Source of the DNA: Sheuella amnicola
GTDB lineage: Bacteria; Pseudomonadota; Gammaproteobacteria; Burkholderiales; Burkholderiaceae_B
DNA: 64,000 nt
Direction of reading: 5' to 3'
NCBI RefSeq assembly: GCF_010499255.1
Contig: NZ_JAAGRN010000007.1
Location: 62,001-126,000 of the forward strand
Both the position numbers and the translations under genes were made by a program. Below are positions 9,333 to 18,313 of the stretch, one piece after another. A model generated the notes under the pieces. The model saw only the letters and a list, made by a program, of their open reading frames with translations, ran no database searches and had not been told where the DNA came from. How positions within the stretch are numbered: position 1 is the first letter of the stretch; every line of letters begins with the position of its first letter.

Positions 9333-10856
9333 ATGTCCGTCACGATTCAGGAAGAAGATTTCATCGCGTCGATTGCCGATGCGGTTCAATTCATAAGTTA
9401 TTACCATCCGGCCGATTACATCAAGCATTTGGCCCGTGCATACGAGCGCGAAGAAAGCCCGGCGGCCAAGGATGCGATGGCTCAGATTTTGACCAACTCG
9501 CGCATGAGCGCCGAAGGACGTCGTCCGATTTGTCAGGATACCGGTATCGTCAATGTGTTTTTGAAGATTGGCATGGATGTGCGCTTCAATACCAAGAAGA
9601 GCATTCAAGAGTTGTGCGACGAGGGTGTGCGTCGCGGCTATTTGAATCCGGAAAACCCTTTGCGTGCCTCGGTTTTGGATGATCCGATTTTTGCCCGCAA
9701 GAACACTAAGGACAATACCCCCTGCATCGTTAATGTCGAACTGGTTCAAGGCGCTAAAGTCGATGTGCAAGTCGCAGCCAAGGGGGGTGGCTCCGAGAAC
9801 AAGTCCAAGCTGGCGATGCTTAATCCGAATGATTCGATTGTCGACTGGGTTCTGAAGACGGTCCCGACAATGGGAGCCGGTTGGTGTCCGCCCGGTATGT
9901 TGGGAATTGGCATAGGCGGTACGGCAGAAAAGGCCGTATTGATGGCCAAGCAGGCATTGATGGAAGATCTGGACATGTACGAACTACTCGAGCGTGGCCC
10001 GAAAAGCAAACTGGAGGAGTTACGAATCGAGCTCTATCAGAAAGTGAACGGCCTGGGCATTGGTGCCCAAGGCTTGGGTGGCTTGACGACGGTTCTGGAT
10101 GTCAAAATCAAAACATTCGCAACGCATGCTGCATCTTTCCCGGTCGCCATGATCCCTAATTGCGCAGCGACTCGCCATGCCCATTTCGAGCTGGATGGTT
10201 CGGGCCCCGCACACTTGCATCGTCCGTCACTATCCGATTGGCCGGATGTGCACTGGGCACCTGATTACAAATCTTCCAAGCAAGTTGACTTGAATAATTT
10301 GACTAAGGCGGAAGTCGAAAGCTGGAAGCCGGGTCAAACCTTGTTGCTCAACGGAAAAATGTTGACGGGTCGTGATGCAGCGCATAAGCGCATTCAGGAC
10401 ATGCTTGCCAAGGGTGAAAAACTACCGGTCGATTTCCATGGCCGTACGATTTATTACGTAGGCCCTGTTGATCCTGTTGGTGACGAGGTGGTGGGACCTG
10501 CCGGCCCGACTACATCGACCCGCATGGATAAGTTCACCGACATGATGCTTGAGAAAGCAGGGTTGTTTGCCATGGTTGGCAAGGCTGAACGTGGTCCGGC
10601 AACGGTTGAGTCGATTCGCAAGAATGGTTCGGCTTACTTGATGGCTGTTGGCGGCGCCGCCTACCTTGTGTCTAAGGCGATTAAAGGCTCGAAAGTTGTC
10701 GCATTCGAAGATTTGGGTATGGAAGCCATTTACGAATTCGATGTGGTTGATATGCCCGTGACGGTGGCTGTTGATTCGAAGGGTACGTCAGTGCATACTA
10801 CCGGCCCCAAAGAGTGGTCGGCCAAGATTGCGGGAATACCTGTTGTGACAAAGTGA
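9333..10856 (+). CDS. Class I fumarate hydratase (iron-sulphur)
   Basis: A 507-residue oxygen-sensitive [4Fe-4S] fumarase that interconverts fumarate and malate in the TCA cycle. The N-terminal alpha domain shows RPICQDTG (near residue 64) with a cluster cysteine, a second candidate cysteine lies in IPNCAATRH (about residue 275), and the C-terminal beta domain holds the phosphate-loop-like VGPAGPTTSTRMDKF. The single-chain architecture and length match the FumA/FumB class, not the iron-free FumC. AGGTAG lies upstream of the ATG. A strong terminator follows, so this closes the transcription unit. Confidence 0.96.
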   Translation: MSVTIQEEDFIASIADAVQFISYYHPADYIKHLARAYEREESPAAKDAMAQILTNSRMSAEGRRPICQDTGIVNVFLKIGMDVRFNTKKSIQELCDEGVRRGYLNPENPLRASVLDDPIFARKNTKDNTPCIVNVELVQGAKVDVQVAAKGGGSENKSKLAMLNPNDSIVDWVLKTVPTMGAGWCPPGMLGIGIGGTAEKAVLMAKQALMEDLDMYELLERGPKSKLEELRIELYQKVNGLGIGAQGLGGLTTVLDVKIKTFATHAASFPVAMIPNCAATRHAHFELDGSGPAHLHRPSLSDWPDVHWAPDYKSSKQVDLNNLTKAEVESWKPGQTLLLNGKMLTGRDAAHKRIQDMLAKGEKLPVDFHGRTIYYVGPVDPVGDEVVGPAGPTTSTRMDKFTDMMLEKAGLFAMVGKAERGPATVESIRKNGSAYLMAVGGAAYLVSKAIKGSKVVAFEDLGMEAIYEFDVVDMPVTVAVDSKGTSVHTTGPKEWSAKIAGIPVVTK

Positions 10857-10876
10857 TTTCGATCGCTTTGTATTTT

Positions 10877-10908
10877 GAAAAAGGTCGCAATCGCGGCCTT
10901 TTTCTTTT
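10877..10908 (+). terminator. Rho-independent terminator of the fumarase gene
   Basis: AAAAGGTCGC at 10879-10888 and GCGGCCTTTT at 10893-10902 pair (one G-U) around a four-base loop and run into a T-rich stretch at 10899-10908. It lies 21 bases after the fumarase stop. Confidence 0.85.
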
Positions 10909-10966
10909 GATGCCTTTTCGGTCCCTGGTGGCTTACTTTAAATTCAGCTTCTGCAGGTTGAGTGAC

Positions 10967-12598
10967 TCAGGCGTGGCTAAGGCTTTCCTGCTTGAGTTTT
11001 TCCAACGCCATATCCCGAAGTTTGACGCGCTGGAATTTGAGGCCATTCGCGCTTGCTGTCGCGGGAAATTCGTCTACAAACCATAAACGCGCCGGCACTT
11101 TGAATTTGGCTAGTTGCTTACTAACATTATTGAGAATGTGAGTGACAGAAGGCGTATCTGTCGTCTTTTTGATGACGAAAGCGACAGGCCGAAGTTTTCC
11201 GTCGATTTCCACACCCACAACCTGGGCGCTTCTGATCTCGGGCTGTTCGGCTAGCACGTGCTCGATTTCCGATGGATCAACTAGAAAACCACCAATTCGC
11301 ATCGTGTCACCCATGCGTGACTGATATACAAAACTGCCGTCTTCACGCAAAAAACCCATGTCTCCGGTTTTGAAATAACCGTCATCGGTAAATGCGTCGG
11401 CTGTCGCATTCGGGTTATTGAAATATCCGCGAAACAGAGTGGGCGATTTTATTTCGATAGCACCCGTGACGCCGGGCGCGCAGATTTCATTCGTATCGGG
11501 GTCGCGCGCTCGGATATGAGCAAGGCTTCGTGCTGCCGGGTAGCCGCCGCCTTGGGCGCGCTCTTCGATTGGCAAGTCTGCTTTTTGAAGCGAGAACAAT
11601 GCGTGTACTTCGCTCGAGCCGTACAAGCCTCGCATTGGAAATCCACGCGGAATGAGTTCGTTGGCTAGATCGACGTATCGCGGGCTGAAGGAAGCAAAAC
11701 CGAATAGCTTAAGCGACGGGAATGGGACTGCAGGGTTGCCTATTTTGGCGACCTGTTGAACAAACAGGCGCAACATTTCGTCGCTACCAAATATGTGCGT
11801 AACTTTGTGTCGTCTAATGAGCTCGGTGGCCGTGGCGACATCGAAGAAATCCATAATGACCACAGGTATTCCGGCTTTTATCGCAGCCAAAGCGCTATTT
11901 AGACCAAAAACACCGCAAAAGGGCAGGCCTGCGATGAGCTTGTTGTCGGCATGGGCAAGTTCATAACTAGTGGCAACGTGTTCGGCATGCGTACTCAATG
12001 TACGTTGCGAATGCATCACCAGTTTTGGTCCTTTAGTTGTGCCGGATGTCGTGAAAAAAATCGCCGCTGAATCTACGTCGAGATCTGGCAATTCAAGGGT
12101 ATCCGATTTTTTTTCCGTTACGCCGGTCGGCATCGCAATCGTTTTACGCCCAAGTAAGGACGAAGGCGTATCTGTATCGGCATCGACAATGAATATTTTT
12201 TGAAGATGGGGTAAAGATTGTGCGTCGACATCTGCAACGATTTGAGCGAAATCGATTTTTAGAAAATTCAGTTGCAGTATTAGCGTGCTCGCCTGTGAGT
12301 TGGAAAGAATGTAATGAAGCTCGTGACTACGATATTTGGTGTTTACGGCAACAAGTGTCGCGCCCAAGCGCGCAAGGGCGAATAAGAGGACCAGCCAATC
12401 AGTTCGATTCACAAGCCAGACAGCGACACGATCACCTGATCGAATGCCTTGTTCACTCAACCACTGTGCGCAGTTGATGACTTGATCATGAAAATTTCTA
12501 TAGCTGACAATCTGATCATTCTCGATCAGCATCGTCTGATCCGGTGAGCGCTCGAGGTGCGACTGGTAAATCGAGTAAAGACTGCTCACCTGCGACAT
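10967..12598 (-). CDS. Acyl-CoA ligase (AMP-forming, class I adenylate-forming enzyme)
   Basis: A 543-residue ligase that would activate a carboxylic acid to its CoA thioester through an acyl-adenylate. The P-loop-like A3 motif TTSGTTKGPK is near residue 190, the A5-type motif YGSSEV near 325, the A7 motif GYFKTGDMG near 415, and the C-terminal NGLKFQRVKLRD supplies the catalytic lysine region. It starts 16 bases after LivF as the last gene of a minus-strand operon with an ABC importer. That context suggests it activates the acid the importer brings in. The substrate class (aromatic, fatty or dicarboxylic acid) cannot be decided here. Confidence 0.9.
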   Translation of the reverse strand: MSQVSSLYSIYQSHLERSPDQTMLIENDQIVSYRNFHDQVINCAQWLSEQGIRSGDRVAVWLVNRTDWLVLLFALARLGATLVAVNTKYRSHELHYILSNSQASTLILQLNFLKIDFAQIVADVDAQSLPHLQKIFIVDADTDTPSSLLGRKTIAMPTGVTEKKSDTLELPDLDVDSAAIFFTTSGTTKGPKLVMHSQRTLSTHAEHVATSYELAHADNKLIAGLPFCGVFGLNSALAAIKAGIPVVIMDFFDVATATELIRRHKVTHIFGSDEMLRLFVQQVAKIGNPAVPFPSLKLFGFASFSPRYVDLANELIPRGFPMRGLYGSSEVHALFSLQKADLPIEERAQGGGYPAARSLAHIRARDPDTNEICAPGVTGAIEIKSPTLFRGYFNNPNATADAFTDDGYFKTGDMGFLREDGSFVYQSRMGDTMRIGGFLVDPSEIEHVLAEQPEIRSAQVVGVEIDGKLRPVAFVIKKTTDTPSVTHILNNVSKQLAKFKVPARLWFVDEFPATASANGLKFQRVKLRDMALEKLKQESLSHA

Positions 12599-12614
12599 GA
12601 CTACTACACCTTTA

Positions 12615-13331
12615 TTAATAAAGATCCATCAAGTCCGCATTGCTGCTGAACTGTTCCGGCGTACCTTCGCGGATGATCTGACCGGATTTCATGACGATCA
12701 CGCGATCCGAAATTTTGAGCGCCTCGCGAACGTTTTGCTCGACGATCAGAATTGACATCTTGCGCTCTTTTTGCAGTTCACGGATCGGGCCGACAAGATC
12801 CTGAAAAAGCTTTGGAGCCAAACCGATGGAAGGTTCATCAAGCAGCAGACATCTGGGTTGACTGAGCAATGCTCTGCCAAGTGAAACCATCTGTTGTTGT
12901 CCGCCAGAAAGCGTGCCGGCGCGTTGCTGATAAAACTTTTTAACCATGGGAAGCACGCCCATGACCCAGTCCAGCCTGGCTGCATGTTCGCCTGCCGGAA
13001 TGTTATTGGCGTAGAAGCCTAATCTCATGATCTCGGCTACTGTCAGGCCGGGAAATACGCCACGCCCTTCCGGAACCATCGCCACACCAGCGGCATTCAT
13101 GACTTTCGGGTCAGGTTTGTTGATGGTTTTGCCTTCAAGTTCAATGCTGCCTTGTTCAAGCGCAACAAGGCCGAACAACGACTTCACTAGCGTCGATTTG
13201 CCTGCGCCGTTATGGCCGATCAGGCAGAGTACTTCGTTATGCCTGAGGCTGATATTGAAGTTTTCCAAAACGGGGCGACCACCGTAGCCGACACGCAGAT
13301 TTTTTGCTTCGAGAAAAGGTGTCGTGCTCAC
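12615..13331 (-). CDS. livF: Branched-chain amino acid-type ABC transporter ATPase, LivF-like
   Basis: A 238-residue cytoplasmic ATPase. Walker A is GHNGAGKST (near residue 35), the signature is LSGGQQQMV, and Walker B is CLLLDEPSIGLAP, where SIGLAP is characteristic of LivF. The frame is open for 49 further codons upstream, but those overlap LivG out of frame; the GTG at 13331 overlaps the LivG stop as GTGA and gives the family-typical N-terminus, so it was preferred. It pairs with LivG to power the importer. The family carries amino acids but also many organic and aromatic acids, so the name is structural rather than a substrate claim. Confidence 0.92.
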   Translation of the reverse strand: MSTTPFLEAKNLRVGYGGRPVLENFNISLRHNEVLCLIGHNGAGKSTLVKSLFGLVALEQGSIELEGKTINKPDPKVMNAAGVAMVPEGRGVFPGLTVAEIMRLGFYANNIPAGEHAARLDWVMGVLPMVKKFYQQRAGTLSGGQQQMVSLGRALLSQPRCLLLDEPSIGLAPKLFQDLVGPIRELQKERKMSILIVEQNVREALKISDRVIVMKSGQIIREGTPEQFSSNADLMDLY

Positions 13332-14080
13332 GAACGGTCTCCAAAGTAAATGGCGGCCAGGTGCGGATCCTTCAAAATATCCTGTGAACTTCCCTGAGCA
13401 AGAAGTTTTCCCTGATCCAGGAAGGCCACACGATCCGAAAGTTTGATCACGATGTCGAGATTGTGCTCGATGATGCAAATCGTGATCCCGCGGGATGCAT
13501 AGTCGCGCAACAGGGCGACAAAGCGTTCGAAGGATCGTGGATCAAGTCCGGATGCAGGTTCATCCAATAACCAAAGCTTTGCTTCGCTGGCCATGATGCG
13601 TGCCAGGCTCAGGAATTTGCGTTCTGCGTACGCGAGATCGACTGCGCGCTCTAAGCGTTTTTCGGTCAATTGGGTTTCGGCCAGAATTTCATTGACACGT
13701 TTTTCAGCTGCGGCACGCCCGCCTTGCCAGAGCCAACTGCTTCGCTCCATCACGGACATAATATTTTCTTCGACCGTCATGTGACTGAACAATCGCAAGT
13801 CCTGAAATGTCCGTGCAATTCCCATGCGGGCAATGCGCCACGGCTCGATGCCTTTAAGCGGTTGACCTAACCAGTGAACGGTGCCGCTTGTTGGCACTAG
13901 ATGACCGGTAATCAGGTTGAACAAAGTCGTTTTGCCGGCGCCATTCGGTCCGACTAAAGTCGTGATTACACCGGCGGGTAAATCCATAGTTACATCTTGA
14001 ATCGCTTTGAGACCTCCAAAGTTTTTGTTCAAGTTGCGGATTTGCAGCAGAATGTCGTGTTGTTGGGTAGGGGTTGTCAT
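13328..14080 (-). CDS. livG: Branched-chain amino acid-type ABC transporter ATPase, LivG-like
   Basis: A 250-residue ATPase with Walker A GPNGAGKTT near residue 40 and Walker B WLLDEPASGLDP. The signature region is degenerate: AYAERKFLSLARIMAS replaces the usual LSYGQQRRLEIARAL, so the canonical LSxGQ is not recognisable. The GIARTFQDLRLF segment is typical of LivG. It overlaps both neighbours by four bases (LivM stop, LivF start), indicating translational coupling. The unusual signature is discussed as a separate finding because it could affect ATP hydrolysis at one of the two sites. Confidence 0.91.
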   Translation of the reverse strand: MTTPTQQHDILLQIRNLNKNFGGLKAIQDVTMDLPAGVITTLVGPNGAGKTTLFNLITGHLVPTSGTVHWLGQPLKGIEPWRIARMGIARTFQDLRLFSHMTVEENIMSVMERSSWLWQGGRAAAEKRVNEILAETQLTEKRLERAVDLAYAERKFLSLARIMASEAKLWLLDEPASGLDPRSFERFVALLRDYASRGITICIIEHNLDIVIKLSDRVAFLDQGKLLAQGSSQDILKDPHLAAIYFGDRS

Positions 14081-14961
14081 GCTGACTTCTCCCGGCTACG
14101 GCCACCAATCAGTCCGCCTGGACGGAACATCATCAGCAAGACCATTGCAATGCCGTAGATGATTTGTTGGATGGTGCCAAGTTCACTTGGTGGCAGGAAG
14201 GGCAAGTAGGTCAGGGCGGCAGGCAGGGACATCAATAACGCTGCGCCCACTACGGGTCCGAACAATGTGCCCGTACCACCAATGATCACCATCGCCATCA
14301 ACAGGATCGAGAATTCCAGCATGAAACTTTCAACGTTGATAAAGCTCATGTAAAACGCATAAAGAGTGCCTGCTACGCCTGCCAAGCCTGCGGAAACGGA
14401 AACGGACAATGTTTTGATCGCGTTGACATGTTTGCCATAGGCTTGCGCTGCCGACTCGCTATCGCGAATTGCCATGAGACTTCTGCCAAAACTTCCTCTC
14501 ACGAGTAGCGCAGTGATGTAAATCACGAGCAGAAGAATGACAATGCACAGGGCAAGAAATGCCAGATCGTCATTGAATGTAAACCCCAGGAATTTCGGAC
14601 GCGGGATGCCGATCATGCCACCAAGCCCGCCGGTCACTGATTTCCATTCGGAAAATATCGTCACGCCGATAACTTGCAGCCCCATGGATGCAGCAACGAA
14701 ATATTCGCCACGTACACGCAAGGCCGGCAAGGCGAGCGCCATTGATAGCAAGGCCGAAAGACCGGCAGAAGCCGCCATGCAAAGCAATAAGGAGTCGGAG
14801 TAGTGCAGGGCAATAAAAGCCGTCGTATATGCGCCGACCCCAAAGAAAATGGCATGAGCAAGTGAAAAAATACCTGCATAACCCATGATGAAATTCAAGG
14901 TCAGGGCCAGAATCGCATTGATGCAAAAAAGTACTGCTATGTTTTGAAGATAAGCAATCAT
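14077..14961 (-). CDS. livM: ABC transporter permease, LivM-like
   Basis: A 294-residue inner-membrane permease with about eight to ten predicted hydrophobic helices. LNFIMGYAGIFSLAHAIFFGVGAY near residue 23 and the IRDSESAAQAYGKHV cytoplasmic coupling segment near 185 are characteristic of LivM. Residues YIGGTGTLFGPVVGAALL-like (MVIIGGTGTLFGPVVGA) form the conserved permease loop. It is 12 bases downstream of LivH and overlaps LivG, completing the importer. Confidence 0.92.
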   Translation of the reverse strand: MIAYLQNIAVLFCINAILALTLNFIMGYAGIFSLAHAIFFGVGAYTTAFIALHYSDSLLLCMAASAGLSALLSMALALPALRVRGEYFVAASMGLQVIGVTIFSEWKSVTGGLGGMIGIPRPKFLGFTFNDDLAFLALCIVILLLVIYITALLVRGSFGRSLMAIRDSESAAQAYGKHVNAIKTLSVSVSAGLAGVAGTLYAFYMSFINVESFMLEFSILLMAMVIIGGTGTLFGPVVGAALLMSLPAALTYLPFLPPSELGTIQQIIYGIAMVLLMMFRPGGLIGGRSREKSA

Positions 14962-14973
14962 GATCTGTTCCTT

Positions 14974-15846
14974 TTAAGACACGATGGCTCGTCCGAACAC
15001 ACCACTTGGGCGGAACAGGATGAAGAGGAAAAGAATCACGAACGTCACTGCTTCGCTCCACTGCGGATCGATCACGGCCAGACAGAGGTTCTCGGCAAGT
15101 CCTAGCAACAGGCCCGCAAGAGCCGCGCCACGCAAACTTCCGACGCCACCCACAATTGTTGCGGCAACGCTAATGAGCATCACGTGGTTGCCCATGGCAG
15201 GATTCAGCCCCGAGGTCGTCGCGGTCAGAATTGCGGATGGGACGGCAAGAATGGAACCTATCAGGAAAACATATTGGGACAGACGTCTTGGGGTGAGTCC
15301 GTAGACTTCAATTAATGCTGGGTTTTCACCCAAAGCACGCAAGGCGATTCCCAGATTGGTTTTGGTAAGAAGCCATTGCAACAAGGCAAAAGAGATCAAG
15401 GCGCAAACAATGATCACGCCCGCGATTGGGGCAATGAACAGGCCAGGAACTACTTCGATACTTTTGCTTAGTGGCGTGGTAACAGTGACAAGACCACGAC
15501 CGAACATGATCGAAATCAGATTCTGCACAACGATCGCTGCACCAAACGATGCAGCAAACACTGTAAAGAAAGATCCCTCATGACGCTGAATTGTTGCGTA
15601 TACCCAGCGGTCAAGCAGGATACCGAAAATACTGGCAGCAACTGCCGCAGCCAGAACAGCGAACGGCCATGCCCATTGCAGGATCGAATAGCATTCGTAA
15701 AAGATAAAACCCGCAATGGTGAAGGTCGCCCCATGCGCGGCATGAAAAATACGGGTCATGCCGAAGATCAGCGAAAACCCGGCTGCGATCAGCGCGTATA
15801 ACGCGCCGGTCTGCAGCCCATTGACCAATAGTTGGATGAACAGCAT
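14974..15846 (-). CDS. livH: ABC transporter permease, LivH-like
   Basis: A 290-residue inner-membrane permease. The N-terminal LLVNGLQTGALYALIAAGFS, followed by LIFGMTRIFHAAHGATF, is the LivH hallmark, and ATIVGGVGSLRGAALAGLLLG near residue 225 is the conserved coupling loop. It would form the translocation pore together with LivM. The gene follows the periplasmic binding protein by 34 bases, the usual order of these operons. Confidence 0.93.
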   Translation of the reverse strand: MLFIQLLVNGLQTGALYALIAAGFSLIFGMTRIFHAAHGATFTIAGFIFYECYSILQWAWPFAVLAAAVAASIFGILLDRWVYATIQRHEGSFFTVFAASFGAAIVVQNLISIMFGRGLVTVTTPLSKSIEVVPGLFIAPIAGVIIVCALISFALLQWLLTKTNLGIALRALGENPALIEVYGLTPRRLSQYVFLIGSILAVPSAILTATTSGLNPAMGNHVMLISVAATIVGGVGSLRGAALAGLLLGLAENLCLAVIDPQWSEAVTFVILFLFILFRPSGVFGRAIVS

Positions 15847-15880
15847 GAGACGACTCTCTTTTTAGGCAGCGCGAACGCGG

Positions 15881-16999
15881 TTACTTGATAACTTTCAAGA
15901 CCTTGGAGTTGCCTTCGCCGACAATCTCATTGATTTGAATCGGAGATTGAATCGTGCCGTTGGGAGCGAATGAAACGGTTGCGCCAACAAACGGGAAGGT
16001 TGCAGTTGCTTTACGCTGTGCCAACAGGTTTTCGCCGGTAACCGGTTTGCCCGCCTTTTCAAGGGCTGCAGCCAATTCAGCAAACAGCAGTACGGAGTTG
16101 TAATAGTTCACAACATACGCACCAGGCTCTTTGTTGTATTTAGCCTTGTAATCGTTATACAGACGCATTGCCTTGGCATCGTCTTTATTCCATTCCATTT
16201 GTTGACCCGTGAAGATCAGACCCTTTGCTTCGGGCAGCGCCATCATGGAAGGCAGGCTAGCCGCTGAATAGCTTACGAGTGGTTGGCTAATTCCGTTGTC
16301 ACGCAATTGCTTGACCAGTTGAACCTGCTGGTTGCCGTAGGTGGCAAAGTAGACGGCATCAGGCTTGGTGTCGCGCACGCGGGCGGCTACTCCAGAAAAC
16401 TGCTGCTGCGTGGTCGGGATTGAAAATGAGCCAACCAGCTCTCCGCCATTAGCCTTGAGCTCTTTGCCCAATTCCGAAACGACAGACTGACCCAGGGGAT
16501 CATCAACATAGATCAGGGCGATTTTCTTCAGACCCTTTTCTTTGACCAGGTAAGGAGTGATGGCGCGCACTTCAAAGTCGACCAATGGAATGACGTTCCA
16601 GAAGTAATCGCCCAAAGAGGCGAGGTCTGGACCAACGCCACCGCCGTTGACCATGACGGTTTTAGTGCGTGCACCGATCGGAGCAACCGCTTTGGAGACG
16701 CCTGTAAATGCAGACAGTGCATAAGGGACTTTGCTGACGTTGATCAGTTTGTTTGCTGCAATCACGCCCTGTGCGGGGAGGCCCTGGCTGTCTTCATAGA
16801 CCACAGTCAGTTTGCCCGAAAGTTTTTTGTCGGCGTTGATATGGTCGGCTGCCATATTGGCTGCTGATCCGAACACCTCGCCATATTCGGCATTGGGTCC
16901 GCTCATGGGGAACGCTGCGCCGATCGTATAGTCAGCCGCAAACGCGGGCATGACAAAAGCAGCTTGAGCCAGGGTGATGGCCGCAATGATTTTCTTCAT
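15881..16999 (-). CDS. Periplasmic substrate-binding protein of the LivHMGF-type importer
   Basis: A 372-residue type I periplasmic binding protein (peripla_BP_6 type). A Sec signal peptide (MKKIIAAITLAQAAFVMPAFA, cleavage after AFA at about residue 21) precedes the mature start ADYTIGAAFPMSGPNAEYGE. The upstream frame extends 21 codons, but the ATG at 16999 has a GGAGAC ribosome site and begins the signal peptide. Downstream genes H, M, G, F and an acyl-CoA ligase are co-oriented. Ligand identity is not visible; homologues bind branched-chain amino acids, amides or aromatic acids. Confidence 0.92.
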   Translation of the reverse strand: MKKIIAAITLAQAAFVMPAFAADYTIGAAFPMSGPNAEYGEVFGSAANMAADHINADKKLSGKLTVVYEDSQGLPAQGVIAANKLINVSKVPYALSAFTGVSKAVAPIGARTKTVMVNGGGVGPDLASLGDYFWNVIPLVDFEVRAITPYLVKEKGLKKIALIYVDDPLGQSVVSELGKELKANGGELVGSFSIPTTQQQFSGVAARVRDTKPDAVYFATYGNQQVQLVKQLRDNGISQPLVSYSAASLPSMMALPEAKGLIFTGQQMEWNKDDAKAMRLYNDYKAKYNKEPGAYVVNYYNSVLLFAELAAALEKAGKPVTGENLLAQRKATATFPFVGATVSFAPNGTIQSPIQINEIVGEGNSKVLKVIK

Positions 17000-17062
17000 T
17001 GAAAGTCTCCGTTGAATATTTTCAAAATACCGCTTATTAGGCTGCGGCTTAAGAGTGAACAT

Positions 17063-17076
17063 GCGTTCGGGAACGC
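17063..17076. repeat. Short perfect palindrome in the gap before the ABC importer operon
   Basis: GCGTTCGGGAACGC is two 6-base arms separated by two bases. It lies midway in the 108-base gap between the CoA-transferase stop and the binding-protein start. A two-base gap makes an RNA hairpin unlikely and an operator-type site more plausible; no regulator is known for it. Confidence 0.3.
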
Positions 17077-17107
17077 TTACTTGGGTGCTTATCCTAACAC
17101 TGTTTAG

Positions 17108-18313
17108 CTATTGTTTTTTCTTATGGTTGGCAAGTTCTTGCAAAATTTCTTCCGTATGCTGACCAAGCGTGGGCGGTGCGCGACGATATTCAACCGGTGT
17201 GGCTGAAAAACGCATCGGACTGGCCGTAGTCGGGGTGGTTCCACCTAGTGGATGTGGAATGTTTTGCCAAATGCCGCGGTGGATAACCTGAGGGTGAGAA
17301 AAGACCTGATCAATTGTCTGAATAGGGCCGCAGGGCACTCCAGCGGATTCGAATTTAGCGATCCATGCGTCACGTTCTCCGGTTGCCATGATTTTTTCGA
17401 GCATGGGAATGAGTTCGTCGCGGTTGATGATGCGCTGGCTATTCGTCGCGAACTTAGGATCGGTTCCAAGCTCCGGTTTTCCGATAGCCTGGCAGTAAGA
17501 CCTGAACTGGGAGTCATTGCCCACTGCGACGATCATGAAGCCATCTGATGTTTTGAAAACCTGATAAGGCACGACGTTCTGGTGCGCATTGCCCGCACGC
17601 GTTGGCGCCACGCCCGATGTCATGAAGTTCAGCGGTTGATTGGCGAGCATGGCGATATGGCTGTCCAGAAGAGCGATGTCGAGATGCTGTCCTAGGCCGC
17701 TTTTTTGACGTTCTTGCAATGCGGCCATAATGGCCAGCGAAGCGTACATGCCGGTGATGATATCGGTAACCGCCACACCTGCCTTTTGGGGGCCGGCGCC
17801 GGGTAAGCCGTCGCGCTCCCCGGTGATGCTCATCAGGCCACCCATACCTTGAATCATAAAGTCATAGCCCGGACGCTCGGCGAAAGGACCGGTTTGACCA
17901 AAACCGGTAATCGAACAGTAAATCAAATGCGGGCATTCATCTTTCAGGCTGCCATAGTCCAGACCGTATTGTTGCAGGCCGCCCACTTTGAAGTTCTCGA
18001 CAAGAATATCGCAGTATTTAGCCAGGTCCTTGATCAGTTTGATTCCTTCAGGACTGGCGATGTCGACTTCGATCGAACGCTTGTTTCGATTCGCGCTCAG
18101 GTAATAGGCGGCCTCGGTCGTGTCATGACCTTCTTCATCTTTCAAAAAGGGCGGACCCCAGGCGCGAGTGTCATCGCCATATTTTGGGCGCTCGACTTTG
18201 ATGACGTCTGCTCCAAGATCCGCCAGATTTTGAGTACACCAGGGACCGGCAAGCACTCGCGATAAATCGAGAATGCGAATGCCTGTCAATGGTGCTTGTC
18301 GTGCTTGAGTCAT
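17108..18313 (-). CDS. Family III CoA-transferase (CaiB/BaiF type)
   Basis: A 401-residue transferase that would move CoA between acyl-CoA and a free carboxylic acid. The opening LTGIRILDLSRVLAGPWCTQNLADLGADVIKVE is the family signature, and Asp184 in AVTDIITGMYAS is placed as the catalytic aspartate. NFKVGGLQQYGLDYGSL and SITGFGQTGPF are the usual conserved blocks. Its ATG overlaps the hydratase stop by four bases. With the upstream hydratase and SDR it forms a three-gene module for making and oxidising an acyl-CoA. Donor and acceptor acids are unknown. Confidence 0.92.
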   Translation of the reverse strand: MTQARQAPLTGIRILDLSRVLAGPWCTQNLADLGADVIKVERPKYGDDTRAWGPPFLKDEEGHDTTEAAYYLSANRNKRSIEVDIASPEGIKLIKDLAKYCDILVENFKVGGLQQYGLDYGSLKDECPHLIYCSITGFGQTGPFAERPGYDFMIQGMGGLMSITGERDGLPGAGPQKAGVAVTDIITGMYASLAIMAALQERQKSGLGQHLDIALLDSHIAMLANQPLNFMTSGVAPTRAGNAHQNVVPYQVFKTSDGFMIVAVGNDSQFRSYCQAIGKPELGTDPKFATNSQRIINRDELIPMLEKIMATGERDAWIAKFESAGVPCGPIQTIDQVFSHPQVIHRGIWQNIPHPLGGTTPTTASPMRFSATPVEYRRAPPTLGQHTEEILQELANHKKKQ

